From NCBI RefSeq assembly GCF_000427335.1, contig NZ_ATMR01000215.1:1-64000 (forward strand): a stretch of DNA of 64,000 nucleotides, written 5' to 3'. Positions 49,801-57,953 of this stretch are shown here, piece after piece. Origin of the DNA: Winogradskyella psychrotolerans RS-3 (GTDB lineage: Bacteria; Bacteroidota; Bacteroidia; Flavobacteriales; Flavobacteriaceae). The first letter of the stretch is position 1. Each line of letters opens with the position of its first letter. Under the pieces are notes generated by a model. That model did not search any database and had not been told where the DNA came from. It saw only the letters and a program-made list of their open reading frames with translations. Position numbers and translations under genes: made by a program.

Positions 49801-50418
49801 ACCAAACCACTCTTTTAATCTCGTATTACAAGAAAATTTATTTGTGAGAGGATTATAATCGTACGTGGCTAGTTGTGCTGCTTCAATTACAAATTTGAGT
49901 TCATCTTTACTATTCTCTAAATCATGTTCAACTTTCTTTTTATTAATGGTTTCTATAGCGGTCACCAACACTCCGCCTACTTCACCAGATTCCAATCGTA
50001 TAGGACTGTAAGCAAAATCGAAATAATAGTTTTCAACACTACCATTTCGATGTAATGGCAGCATAAAATTAGGTAAACCAACCGCTTCACCATCCATTGT
50101 ACCATCGAAGGCAGAACCAATACGATCCCAAACTTCAGAAAAAGTTTCTCTTGAGCCGCCTCCCAAAGCCTTTGGATGCTTGGTGGCTCCCAAAACAGGA
50201 ATATAAGCATCATTGTAAATTTGAGTCAACTCTTTTCCCCAAGCAATGCACATAGCTAAGGGATTGTTTAACATTACACTCACCATTGTTTTTAAAGATT
50301 GCGGCCAAACTTCTGGGTCACCAAGTGGTGTGTTACTCCAATCTCTAGCTCTAATGAGTTCCCCCATTTCTCCCCTTCCTCTTAAAAAAATATGCTCTTC
50401 TTCTTCTTTAATACTCAT
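46828..50418 (-). CDS. Cytoplasmic seven-PAS sensor histidine kinase
   Basis: 1196 residues from the ATG at 50418 (MSIKEEEEHIFLRG); the longer frame to 50505 would overlap the response regulator. No membrane helix. The first module (GEMGELIRARDWSNTPLG...ELTQIYNDAYIPVLG) is a PAS-like domain known from soluble sensor kinases; six more PAS modules follow at about 125-130 residue spacing, each closing with a short helix such as ARKKIEESE. Then a coiled coil, HisKA with FVYISSHDLQEPLRKIQTFA (phosphorylated His) and HATPase_c with NLVSNSIKF, DNGIGF and GTGIGLAIVKRIIE. PAC-type motifs occur in modules 2, 6 and 7. Signals sensed are unknown. Seven bases downstream of a response regulator that is its probable partner. 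Confidence 0.92.
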   Translation of the reverse strand: MSIKEEEEHIFLRGRGEMGELIRARDWSNTPLGDPEVWPQSLKTMVSVMLNNPLAMCIAWGKELTQIYNDAYIPVLGATKHPKALGGGSRETFSEVWDRIGSAFDGTMDGEAVGLPNFMLPLHRNGSVENYYFDFAYSPIRLESGEVGGVLVTAIETINKKKVEHDLENSKDELKFVIEAAQLATYDYNPLTNKFSCNTRLKEWFGLAQKEQIELSEALNVISKKDKDRVSNAILDVLNYASGGHYDAEYTIINELTKKETIVHAKGKAWFNEEKIAYRLTGTVEDVTNRVLARKKIEESERSLRLMILQAPIAIAILKGADYKVEIANKYALELWGRTEDEMLNYPIFEAMPELKTQGIKELMDGVLNTGISFSTPERAIELLRNGTLETMYVDFSYEALYDTQGKINGIMTIGNDITPQVEARKKVEKSEQSIRALVESAPFPIGVFVGEEMRISLANQSIMDAWGKGHDVIGKLYTEILPEFDNQQIFSQIRKVLRTGIAFHAKNQKVEIIQNEELKPFYYNYSFTPLLDVEGNVYAVMNTAAEVTELHEAKQKVEESEKRFRDSVMQAPLGIVIFRGAENIIEMANKNYLNIVDRTEKQFVGKPLFESLPEVKEIIAPVIEDIYKTGNAFYGYEFPVYLNRNGKTEVRYFNFVYHPLKENNTITGIMVVASEVTATVEAKHIIEENEEKLKLIIEASELGIWDLDLKTEYMLASDRCYNILGFSSNNDLTQEKLISQVHPEDVHLRVDAFEKAYKTGVLHYQIRIIWEDQTLHWKDVKGKVFYDEHNQPERMLGTVRDITEERNFHQQLLDREEKFRLLADSMPQFIWTSDPEGNLNYFNQSVYDFSGLTLDEIMKEGWLQIVHPDDREENIKVWTEAINSGKDFLLEHRFRKHNGDYRWQLSRAIPQKDANGVIKMWVGSSTDIQEQKVFTAKLESMVQRRTNELEKKNLDLEKMNKELQSFVYISSHDLQEPLRKIQTFASRIKEKELDRLSDSAKNYFSRMQTSAYRMQNLIQDLIAYSRTNAQESTFEIYNLQDIIDDTKETLSEELEEKKVAFELEDICDVRIIPVQFQQVILNLVSNSIKFSKEGTAIIIKISCEILKGNKTGVPSLKNDRTYCHIRFSDNGIGFEQQYHEKIFEVFQRLHSKEDYSGTGIGLAIVKRIIENHDGFITARSEFNNGAIFDIYLPEA

Positions 50419-50425
50419 GCAATAG

Positions 50426-50869
50426 TTATGGTTGAATAATGAATTTATCCCTAGAACGTAGTTCCAAATTAGTGTTAGTGAATAATGAAATTGCCTTTTC
50501 AACAACTTTTTTTATGTTTGCGAATTCTCCAGGCTTTTGAATATAATGATGCGCTCCCATATCATAAAGCTGGCTAACAACAGTTCTATCTAAAGATGTA
50601 GAGTAAATAATAATAGGAATATTCTTTAATTTATTAATCGCCTTTATTTCAACCATACATTCCATACCTGATTTTCTAGGCATATTAAGATCTAGAAAAA
50701 TTAAGTTAGGATGATTAATGGGGTCCGTTAGTAAAAAATTCATTAGTTCAACGCCATCATTTAGTACAGATAGTGTTAATTCTCCAATTTCATCAATAGC
50801 TTCTTTAAAAAAGTCGCAATCGTCAATATCATCATCCGCAAGTAAAAGGTGAAAGTTCATATTTTTCAT
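50426..50869 (-). CDS. Single-domain response regulator (Rcp1-like)
   Basis: 147 residues, receiver domain only. Asp12/Asp13 in LLLADDDIDDCDFF, phospho-acceptor Asp60 in LIFLDLNMPRKSG, Ser90/Thr91 in IIIYSTSLD and Lys112 in YIQKPGEF. No output domain. Such Rcp1-like receivers pair with multi-PAS or phytochrome-type kinases, and the kinase gene follows seven bases later. The FYRxP-like KPGEF end of the receiver is usual for the group. Target of the phosphoryl signal is unknown. Confidence 0.92.
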   Translation of the reverse strand: MKNMNFHLLLADDDIDDCDFFKEAIDEIGELTLSVLNDGVELMNFLLTDPINHPNLIFLDLNMPRKSGMECMVEIKAINKLKNIPIIIYSTSLDRTVVSQLYDMGAHHYIQKPGEFANIKKVVEKAISLFTNTNLELRSRDKFIIQP

Positions 50870-51687
50870 TTTATAAAATTAGAGACATATACAGTGGACT
50901 AAATTATGTAATTAAAACATTATTGTAATTGCAATAGGATTATTTTATTTTTTCAACGAAAAAATCTCCTAAACTAAATATTCGATAAAATAATTGTGAT
51001 GTTAAAAACCCTCTATGATTTGTGGATATTGATCTAAATTTTAGAATACCTAAAACAAAAACACCTCCCTTTTAAGGACTAAAATAATAATAAAAACTTA
51101 AATAATAAAACTAAATTATGTGATACATAAAACTTTATTCTGTCCATAACATTTAACTTGTAAGGGAAAATTTACGTGTAAGTGTACACTTCAATTTTTA
51201 CCTTTCTTTTCATTAAAATTGAGTTCAGTCAAAGTATTTATACAGCGATTTTAAGTTGATAATTGTTAATACCCACTAAACCAACTGACTCATTAACTTA
51301 TTTTTAAATACTAATGACTTCAAATTATTATATTTAGGATAGTCCAAGCTAGATTTACTGTAAAAATAATAGCAATAAATAAAAACCTTAGACTCAGACA
51401 CCTCTAATCTCAATGTTGAATCTCCTTATCAACAAAACACAGAATAGTTGACGTTTGCAACAATCGTTGACCCCGAAAACTCGAAAGAACACATAAAAGC
51501 AATTTTAGTTAATACTATAAAACGGCTCTATAATTACATCATTTTAAAACCACCTTACATTTTATAGTTCGTACAAATAACCTAACGTATTAAAATAATA
51601 TTCAATAGAGCAACTCCGATTAAGTTGTGTTAGTTATCTTGGATAAATCTTAGAAACCAACTGTTGGCTATAAATAAAAATTATAAA
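50870..51687. other. About 800 bases without a gene, between divergent genes
   Basis: No convincing open frame on either strand. It holds a perfect 12-base palindrome, AAGTGTACACTT, at 51180-51191. I see no complete TAnnTTTG promoter for the response regulator or the acyl-CoA dehydrogenase, and no RNA gene that I can identify. Confidence 0.45.
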
Positions 51688-53049
51688 ATGAAATTCTTCA
51701 GAAAAATAAAGCAAATCACTCATTTAATGAAGCAAGTAGACTTCAAAGAATTGGGAGAGATTTCAGAAAAGATAGATTTACCTAAAATTATGAAATCGGT
51801 TGGTGAGTTAGACGATAATCAACTCAAAGGATTAATGAAAATGTTGACTGAAAAAGCAAAAAAAGGTCAGCACCAATTACCACCTATTGATGGTGATTTT
51901 TATGACTATGATTTAAAACTGAATCAAGAACAACGTGCCATACAGATGAAAGTCCGCAGTTTCATGGAAACTGAGATCGAACCAATCGCAAATCACTATT
52001 GGAATAAAGCCGAATTCCCAATGGATATCATTCCAAAAATGGCAGAATTGAATATTTGTGGCGTGGCTTACGAGGGCTATGGATGTCCTAACCTACCTTT
52101 TATAATGGAAGGAATTATAGCTGAGGAATTAGCACGTGTTGATGTATCAATTTCTACATTTTTTGGTGTTCATAGTGGGTTGGCCATGGGCTCAATCTAC
52201 CTCTGCGGAAGCGAGGAACAAAAACAAGAATGGCTACCAAAAATGCAAAAAATGGAACTAATTGGCGCTTTTGGGTTAACAGAACCTAATGTAGGAAGCG
52301 GTGTTGCTGGTGGGATGGAAACTACCTGTAAAAAAGTTGGTAACGAATGGATTTTAAATGGTCAGAAAAAATGGATCGGAAATGCCACTTTTGCAGATGT
52401 TATTATTATTTGGGCAAGAGACGTGGATGATAATCAAGCTAAAGGGTTTTTAATGCGCAAAGGAAACCCAGGTTATAAAGCAGAGAAAATTGAAAACAAA
52501 ATGGCTTTACGTACCGTCCAAAATGCATTGATTACTATTACCGATTGCAAAATTCCAGAAAGTGACCGCTTACAAAAAGCAAATTCGTTTAAAGACACCG
52601 CCAAAGTATTACGAATGACACGTGCTGGTGTCGCTTGGCAAGCTCTAGGTTGTGCGAGAGGAGCTTACGAAAGTGCCTTAAAATACACAAAGAAACGCGA
52701 GCAATTTGGAAAGCCCATTGCAAAGTTTCAGCTCATTCAAAACCATTTAGTAGAAATGCTAGCTAATCTCACAGCAATGAAGGCCATGGTTTATAGACTT
52801 TCAGAATTACAAGATCAAGGCTTACTTACAGACGAACACGCGTCACTTGCCAAAGTATTCTGTTCTATGCGAACAAGAGATGTTGTAAGTAGAGCACGCG
52901 AAGTTATGGGAGGTAATGGTATACTTTTAGAGTACGATGTTGCGCGTTTTGTTGCTGATGCAGAAGCCATATATTCTTATGAAGGCACTAAGGAAATCAA
53001 TACTTTAATTGTTGGCAGAGCTATTACGGGTTATAGTGCTTTTGTATAG
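51688..53049 (+). CDS. Acyl-CoA dehydrogenase (glutaryl-CoA-dehydrogenase-like subgroup)
   Basis: 453 residues from the ATG at 51688 (MKFFRKIKQITHLMKQ); a TTG eight codons earlier is less likely. A helical N-terminal extension of about 75 residues precedes the core fold. Flavin motifs: LIGAFGLTEPNVGSGVAGG and WILNGQKKWIGNATFADV; CARGAYESALKYTKKREQFG; VMGGNGILLEYDVARFVADA; and SYEGTKEINTLIVGRAITG with the catalytic-position Glu, the arrangement found in glutaryl-CoA dehydrogenases. Reaction: FAD-dependent alpha,beta-dehydrogenation of an acyl-CoA. Substrate is unproven. The N-terminal extension is usual in Bacteroidota relatives. Confidence 0.88.
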   Translation: MKFFRKIKQITHLMKQVDFKELGEISEKIDLPKIMKSVGELDDNQLKGLMKMLTEKAKKGQHQLPPIDGDFYDYDLKLNQEQRAIQMKVRSFMETEIEPIANHYWNKAEFPMDIIPKMAELNICGVAYEGYGCPNLPFIMEGIIAEELARVDVSISTFFGVHSGLAMGSIYLCGSEEQKQEWLPKMQKMELIGAFGLTEPNVGSGVAGGMETTCKKVGNEWILNGQKKWIGNATFADVIIIWARDVDDNQAKGFLMRKGNPGYKAEKIENKMALRTVQNALITITDCKIPESDRLQKANSFKDTAKVLRMTRAGVAWQALGCARGAYESALKYTKKREQFGKPIAKFQLIQNHLVEMLANLTAMKAMVYRLSELQDQGLLTDEHASLAKVFCSMRTRDVVSRAREVMGGNGILLEYDVARFVADAEAIYSYEGTKEINTLIVGRAITGYSAFV

Positions 53050-53080
53050 CTTAGTAGGTTACACTAAAAATTGAACATAA

Positions 53081-53108
53081 AAAAATCCCAAGTCAAGGAC
53101 TCGGGATT
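53081..53108 (-). terminator. Intrinsic terminator after the ferredoxin gene
   Basis: AATCCCAAGTC (53084-53094) pairs with GACTCGGGATT (53098-53108) with one mismatch and a three-base loop. The run of A at its left end gives a T tail on the minus strand, so it serves the ferredoxin gene; it may also help end the acyl-CoA dehydrogenase transcript. Confidence 0.75.
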
Positions 53109-53159
53109 CAATTAAATCTCTATTTCAATTATTTATATTGAATTAATTTCAGCCTCGAC

Positions 53160-53513
53160 TTAACCATCAGGATGCATAAATTTCTGTTTTCCTAATAAAA
53201 CCTCTTCAGTTTCCACATGATCCTCATCTGGCACACAACAATCCACAGGGCACACTGCTGCACATTGTGGCTCTTCATGAAAACCAACACATTCTGTACA
53301 CTTATCTGGTGATATGTAATACACTTCATCACTTATTGGTTCTTGTGTTTCCTCTGCATCTACTTCTTTACCATTTGGTAGTACTACTTTTCCTTCTAAA
53401 CTTGTACCATCAGCATAACGCCAATCATCAGCACCTTCGTAAATAGCAGTATTAGGACATTCTGGCTCACAAGCTCCACAATTAATACATTCGTCTGTGA
53501 TTATTATTGCCAT
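53160..53513 (-). CDS. 2[4Fe-4S] ferredoxin, Allochromatium-type
   Basis: 117 residues, complete. First cluster ligands C-x2-C-x2-C-x3-C-P at Cys9, 12, 15 and 19 ([12 protein letters not shown]). The second set is C-x2-C-x8-C-x3-C-P ([18 protein letters not shown]), the eight-residue insertion typical of the Allochromatium vinosum type of low-potential ferredoxin. Between the sets lies an unusual ~45-residue acidic insertion containing [15 protein letters not shown], and the C-terminus is acidic. A cytoplasmic electron carrier; its partner is unknown. Divergent from the acyl-CoA reductase gene, a frequent pair in Flavobacteriaceae. Confidence 0.93.
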   Translation of the reverse strand: MAIIITDECINCGACEPECPNTAIYEGADDWRYADGTSLEGKVVLPNGKEVDAEETQEPISDEVYYISPDKCTECVGFHEEPQCAAVCPVDCCVPDEDHVETEEVLLGKQKFMHPDG

Positions 53514-53616
53514 AGTAATTTGTGTTTTTTATTTGTTTTTAAAACGAGTCACATTTAAATCTGATAAATTTAACTTATTATCAAAATCAAAACTTTTCTT
53601 GCTCATTTGCTTTGCT

Positions 53617-53624
53617 TAAATTTG
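53617..53624 (+). promoter_or_regulatory. -7 box of the acyl-CoA reductase gene
   Basis: TAAATTTG, an exact TAnnTTTG, 44 bases before the ATG at 53669; TTG at 53599-53601 is the nearest candidate -33 element (15-base spacer). It lies inside the longest open frame and so supports the downstream start. Confidence 0.5.
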
Positions 53625-53668
53625 CAATTGCAAAAATAAAGCCAAAACATCGCATAACCAAACCCATT

Positions 53669-54727
53669 ATGGATTTAGAACAAAGAATTAACGCATTTGT
53701 AAAATTAGGCGCCTTTTTAAATCAATTTCAACAAAATGAAAGCATAAAAAACAACAATGTAGAAGCCAATGAATTGTTTTTTGACGGCTTTAAACACCAA
53801 TTAAAATTAGCAGAAGAACATAATGGTTGGTTTACAAAACAAAATATCGCTTTCACGTTAAGTAATTGGTCTAACGCACTGACTAATAAAAACATTAACC
53901 TATGGATAAGCAAGTACAACTTTAACACTTCCACCTCACAGACTGTTGCCATAATTATGGCAGGAAACATTCCTTTGGTTGGTTTTCATGATTTCTTAAG
54001 TGTGCTAATATCTGGGCATAATGTATTAGTAAAACAATCGTTTAACGACAAACATATACTTCCATATTTAGCCAAATATTTAGAGGTTGTAGAGCCTGAT
54101 TTTAAAGGTAAAATTAAATTCACAGAAGAAAAACTAGAAAACTTCGACGCCGTTATTGCAACGGGAAGCGATAACACAGCGCGTTATTTTGAATATTATT
54201 TTAAAAACAAACCCTCTATAATTAGAAAAAACAGGAATTCGGTTGCGATTTTAACAGGAAACGAAACTAAAGAAGAACTGGAAGCTTTATCTGATGATAT
54301 TTTTAGGTATTACGGTTTGGGCTGTAGAAATGTATCTAAATTCTTTATACCAAAAGAGTATAATTTTGATGCATTTTTTAATGCAATTTACAAATGGCAC
54401 CCTATTATAGATGGATCTAAGTACGCTAATAACTACGACTATAATAAAGCAGTTTATTTAATGAGTGAGTTTGATATGCTAGAAAATGGCTTCCTAATGA
54501 TAAAGGAAGATGCTAGCTACTCCTCTCCTATAGCAACGTTGTTTTACGAAAAATATAACGACATCGCAGAATTACAACATAAATTAGAAACAGATTCAGA
54601 CAAAATACAGTGTATCGTTGCTAATGGGTTTACAGATAATGAAATTACATTTGGAGAAACTCAAAATCCTCAACTTTGGGATTATGCAGATAATGTAGAT
54701 ACTGTTGATTTCTTGCTAAAAATATAG
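53669..54727 (+). CDS. Acyl-CoA reductase (LuxC-like)
   Basis: 352 residues from the ATG at 53669 (MDLEQRINAFVKLGAFLNQ); the upstream extension in the same frame overlaps the promoter box. An aldehyde-dehydrogenase-like fold: VAIIMAGNIPLVGFHDFLSV, LVKQSFNDK, AVIATGSDNTARYFEYYF, IIRKNRNSVAILTG and FRYYGLGCRNVSKFFIP with the candidate catalytic Cys. Related to the LuxC fatty acyl-CoA reductases. Expected reaction: NADPH-dependent reduction of an acyl-CoA to the aldehyde. Physiological role in non-luminous Flavobacteriaceae is not established. It is followed by serC after 118 bases. Confidence 0.85.
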   Translation: MDLEQRINAFVKLGAFLNQFQQNESIKNNNVEANELFFDGFKHQLKLAEEHNGWFTKQNIAFTLSNWSNALTNKNINLWISKYNFNTSTSQTVAIIMAGNIPLVGFHDFLSVLISGHNVLVKQSFNDKHILPYLAKYLEVVEPDFKGKIKFTEEKLENFDAVIATGSDNTARYFEYYFKNKPSIIRKNRNSVAILTGNETKEELEALSDDIFRYYGLGCRNVSKFFIPKEYNFDAFFNAIYKWHPIIDGSKYANNYDYNKAVYLMSEFDMLENGFLMIKEDASYSSPIATLFYEKYNDIAELQHKLETDSDKIQCIVANGFTDNEITFGETQNPQLWDYADNVDTVDFLLKI

Positions 54728-54845
54728 CCTAAAAATTATCAATTTCATAACATAATTTAGGCAATTAATTAGCACCTTTGTATCTGTTTAAAAATAATAG
54801 ATTCAAGATTAATTTGTTAAAATCTTGAATTAAATTCAGAATAAA

Positions 54846-55907
54846 ATGAAAAAACACAATTTTAGTGCAGGTCCATGTGTACTACCAAAATCGGTAATGG
54901 AACAAGCAGCAGCAGCAGTTTTAAACTTTGACGATGGGCTTTCGCTTTTAGAGATTTCTCACCGTAGCAAACCTTTTGTTGATGTTATGGAAAATGCACG
55001 ATCCTTAGCTTTAGAGTTATTAGGACTTGAGGGTAAGGGTTATAAGGCGTTATTTCTTCAAGGTGGTGCTAGCACACAATTCTTAATGGTTGCTTTAAAC
55101 TTATTAGAAAAAAGAGCAGGCTATTTAAATACAGGTACATGGGCAGATAAAGCGATTAAAGAAGCTAAAATCTACGATGATATTTACGAAATAGGATCTT
55201 CTAAAAGTGCCAACTACAACTACATTCCTAAAGGTTACGATATCCCTGAAGATTACGATTATTTTCACTGTACATCTAACAATACCATTTTTGGAACTCA
55301 GATGAAGAGTTTTCCAAACTCGCCGATTCCTATGGTATGTGATATGAGTAGTGATATTTTTTCGCGTCAGTTAGATTTTTCAAAATTTGATTTAATCTAT
55401 GCTGGTGCTCAAAAAAATATGGGCCCTGCAGGAACAACCTTAGTGGTAATAAAAGAAGATATTTTAGGTAAAGTATCGCGTAAGATTCCTTCAATGATGA
55501 ATTACAAAGAACACATTAGCAAAGGAAGTATGTTTAATACACCTCCTGTATTTGCTGTTTATGTTTCTATGTTGACTTTAGAATGGTTGAAAAACTTAGG
55601 AGGTATCAAAGCTATTGAAAAAGAAAATGAAAAGAAAGCGAGATTAATCTATTCTGAAATAGATTTAAATCCTCTATTTAAAGGTTATTCAGTTAAAGAA
55701 GATCGTTCTATAATGAATGCGACGTTCACTTTAGAAAATGAAAACCTAAAGGAAACGTTTGAATCTATGGTAAAAGAAGCTGGTATCAACGGCATCAATG
55801 GACATAGAAGTGTTGGTGGTTACAGAGCATCGATGTATAACGCATTGTCTTTAGATAGTGTAAAAGCACTAGTTGAAGTGATGAGCGAATTAGAAAGTAA
55901 GGCTTAA
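54846..55907 (+). CDS. serC: Phosphoserine aminotransferase
   Basis: 353 residues, complete. HNFSAGPCVLPKSVMEQAA opening, LFLQGGASTQFLMVALNLL (cofactor phosphate region), TGTWADKAIKEAK, FHCTSNNTIFGTQM, VCDMSSDIFSR and LIYAGAQKNMGPAG with the PLP lysine, and GHRSVGGYRASMYNA at the C-terminus. Reaction: PLP-dependent transfer of the amino group from glutamate to 3-phosphohydroxypyruvate, second step of serine synthesis; it also serves pyridoxal phosphate synthesis in some bacteria. The next gene encodes the preceding enzyme of the pathway. Confidence 0.96.
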   Translation: MKKHNFSAGPCVLPKSVMEQAAAAVLNFDDGLSLLEISHRSKPFVDVMENARSLALELLGLEGKGYKALFLQGGASTQFLMVALNLLEKRAGYLNTGTWADKAIKEAKIYDDIYEIGSSKSANYNYIPKGYDIPEDYDYFHCTSNNTIFGTQMKSFPNSPIPMVCDMSSDIFSRQLDFSKFDLIYAGAQKNMGPAGTTLVVIKEDILGKVSRKIPSMMNYKEHISKGSMFNTPPVFAVYVSMLTLEWLKNLGGIKAIEKENEKKARLIYSEIDLNPLFKGYSVKEDRSIMNATFTLENENLKETFESMVKEAGINGINGHRSVGGYRASMYNALSLDSVKALVEVMSELESKA

Positions 55908-55915
55908 ATTTTAGT

Positions 55916-55948
55916 GTTCAGTTAGCAGTATTCAGTGCTCACTCAGAC
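55916..55948. repeat. Degenerate TTCAGT/CAGT short repeat
   Basis: GTTCAGTTAGCAGTATTCAGTG and its continuation repeat the word CAGT at about seven-base steps. Similar low-complexity spacers are seen between genes in many Bacteroidota. Confidence 0.4.
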
Positions 55949-56019
55949 GCAATAAAAAGAAAGTTTTTCAGCAAGAAAAATAAAATTTAATATTAACTAT
56001 AAAATTACCCGAATCAGTT

Positions 56020-56038
56020 CTCTTTCCTTAGGAAAGAG
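56020..56038 (+). repeat. Perfect 8-bp hairpin just upstream of serA
   Basis: CTCTTTCC (56020-56027), loop TTA, GGAAAGAG (56031-56038), ending 14 bases before the serA ATG and followed by TTAGGGATAGGAAA. It could be a leader structure limiting serA translation or a copy of a dispersed hairpin repeat. Confidence 0.6.
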
Positions 56039-56052
56039 TTAGGGATAGGAAA

Positions 56053-57003
56053 ATGAAAGTATTAGCAAACGACGGAGTTTCTCAAAGTGGAATTAATGCA
56101 TTAGAAGCAGCTGGTTACGAAGTCATCACAACAACAGTTGCACAAGAACAATTAGAAAACTACATCAACAAAAACGAAATTTCGGTTTTATTAGTTAGAA
56201 GCGCAACAACAGTACGTAAAGATTTAATAGACAACTGCCCTAGCCTAAAAATTATAGGTCGTGGTGGTGTTGGTATGGATAATATCGATGTAGACTATGC
56301 ACGTAGTAAAGGATTAAATGTTATTAATACTCCTGCAGCGTCTTCTCATTCTGTAGCAGAGTTGGTGTTTGGCCATTTTTATGGTTTAGCACGTTATTTA
56401 CATAACTCTAACCGTGATATGCCGTTAGAAGGAGATTCTAAATTTAAAAATTTAAAAAAGGCTTACGCTAAAGGAACTGAACTTAAAGGTAAAACTTTAG
56501 GTGTTTTAGGATTTGGACGTATTGGACAAGCTACAGCGAAAGTGGCTATTGGAGCAGGAATGAAAGTTGTTGCCTTTGATCCATTTTTAGAAAAAGCGAA
56601 TTTAGAATTGGATTTCTTCGATGGTCAAAAATTGAATTTTGAAATCACTACCATTTCAAAAGAAGATGTTTTAAAACAAGCGGACTTTCTAACACTTCAC
56701 GTACCAGCACAAAAAGACTATGTGATTGATGAAGCTGAATTCAACCAAATGAAGGATGGTGTCATTATCGCCAACGCTGCACGTGGTGGAGTTGTTAACG
56801 AAATTGCTCTTGTTAAAGCGATAGAAAGTGGTAAAGTCTCTAGAGCTGCATTAGATGTTTTTGAAAAAGAACCACAACCAGAAATTCAGTTATTAATGAA
56901 TCCGGCATTATCATTAACTCCTCATACAGGAGCTGCAACTAATGAAGCGCAAGATCGAATTGGTACAGAATTAGCAGAACAGATTATTACAATTCTTGGT
57001 TAA
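56053..57003 (+). CDS. serA: D-3-phosphoglycerate dehydrogenase (short form)
   Basis: 316 residues without the C-terminal ACT domain, the short form common in Bacteroidota. LLVRSATTVRKDLID, GRGGVGMDNIDVDYA, the NAD motif GVLGFGRIGQATAKVA, LTLHVPAQ, NAARGGVVNE (catalytic Arg), EKEPQP (Glu) and TPHTGAAT (His) are all present. Reaction: NAD-dependent oxidation of 3-phosphoglycerate to 3-phosphohydroxypyruvate, first step of serine synthesis. The absence of the ACT domain implies no direct feedback by serine. Follows serC, with a hairpin in the spacer. Confidence 0.93.
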   Translation: MKVLANDGVSQSGINALEAAGYEVITTTVAQEQLENYINKNEISVLLVRSATTVRKDLIDNCPSLKIIGRGGVGMDNIDVDYARSKGLNVINTPAASSHSVAELVFGHFYGLARYLHNSNRDMPLEGDSKFKNLKKAYAKGTELKGKTLGVLGFGRIGQATAKVAIGAGMKVVAFDPFLEKANLELDFFDGQKLNFEITTISKEDVLKQADFLTLHVPAQKDYVIDEAEFNQMKDGVIIANAARGGVVNEIALVKAIESGKVSRAALDVFEKEPQPEIQLLMNPALSLTPHTGAATNEAQDRIGTELAEQIITILG

Positions 57004-57032
57004 TAAAAAATGTGACCAAATCAAATAAAATG

Positions 57033-57059
57033 AGTCCTACTATCGTGGGACTTTTTTTT
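57033..57059 (+). terminator. Intrinsic terminator after serA
   Basis: AGTCCTAC (57033-57040), loop TATC, GTGGGACT (57045-57052) with one G-T pair, followed by a run of eight T. Confidence 0.88.
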
Positions 57060-57104
57060 GTACCTTGAAATGATATTTTTTAACCCTTAATTATATATAA
57101 CAAA

Positions 57105-57740
57105 ATGGCAGGAATTTTAGATTTATTGAACAGTGATATTGGAAAAACCATCATTAGTGGTGTTTCTGGTTCTACAGGAACAGATCAAGATAAAACAAGT
57201 AGCGTATTAACAATGGCATTACCTGTACTTATGAAAGCTATGGAGCGTAACGCTTCTACTCCAGAAGGTGCAGCAGGACTTATGGGCGCATTAAGTAGCA
57301 AACATGACGGAAGCATTTTAGATAACCTTGGTGGTTTATTTGGCGGTGGTGTTGATGATAATGTAAAAAATGATGGAGCTAAAATTCTTAGTCATGTATT
57401 AGGCAGCAAACAACAAGGTGTAGAACAAGTCATTGGTCAGAAAGCAGGCTTAGACGCTGGTTCTGTGGCTAATATTCTAAAAGTAGCAGCTCCGATTTTA
57501 ATGGGTGTTCTAGGTAAACAAGCGAGTCAGAATAATGCCAGTTCTCAATCAGATATCAGTGGCCTTTTAGGTGGTTTACTTGGTGGAAGTAGCTCACAAA
57601 ACGAACAAAGTTTCTTAGAAAAAATATTAGATGCAGATGGTGACGGAAGCGTTATTGATGATGTCGCAGGTATGGTTTTAGGAGGAAATAAAAATTCCGG
57701 TGGAATTGGTGGTCTTTTAGGCGGCATGTTCGGTAAATAA
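57105..57740 (+). CDS. DUF937 family protein
   Basis: 211 residues. N-terminal helical DUF937 region with LLNSDIGKTIISGVSG and VLTMALPVLMKAMERNAS, a glycine-rich middle (LGGLFGGGVDDN), a second repeat of the fold (ILKVAAPILMGVLGKQAS), then Gly/Ser-rich GLLGGLLGGSS and a DADGDGSVIDDVAGM stretch resembling a calcium-binding EF-hand/dockerin loop. No signal peptide. Function unknown. Flanked by terminators on both sides, so it is probably a single-gene transcript; highly expressed small proteins often look like this. Confidence 0.85.
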   Translation: MAGILDLLNSDIGKTIISGVSGSTGTDQDKTSSVLTMALPVLMKAMERNASTPEGAAGLMGALSSKHDGSILDNLGGLFGGGVDDNVKNDGAKILSHVLGSKQQGVEQVIGQKAGLDAGSVANILKVAAPILMGVLGKQASQNNASSQSDISGLLGGLLGGSSSQNEQSFLEKILDADGDGSVIDDVAGMVLGGNKNSGGIGGLLGGMFGK

Positions 57741-57760
57741 AATTCTTCACATATAATTAT

Positions 57761-57792
57761 AAAGCAGTTCGTTATAACGGACTGCTTTTTTT
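57761..57792 (+). terminator. Intrinsic terminator after the DUF937 gene
   Basis: A near-perfect inverted repeat, 57761-57788, with arms AAAGCAGTTCGTTA and TAACGGACTGCTTT (one G-T pair), then a T run. Confidence 0.85.
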
Positions 57793-57953
57793 GTTTCTAT
57801 AATCCACACTTTCAAAAATGATAGGATGACGCATTCAAAAGGTTAGTTAACTTAGTTTAGATTGTAACAATTATAAACCTGCTGTTTCTTTACGGTGTTA
57901 AATCGAAGTAAAACTTTATAAACACTAACATTTTTTTAATACCTTTAATTCTT

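Noticed and set aside
50419-50505. Longer N-terminus of the histidine kinase
   Set aside because: It would overlap the response regulator gene by about 80 bases and adds a segment unlike the family; the ATG at 50418 fits the known N-terminal PAS-like module.
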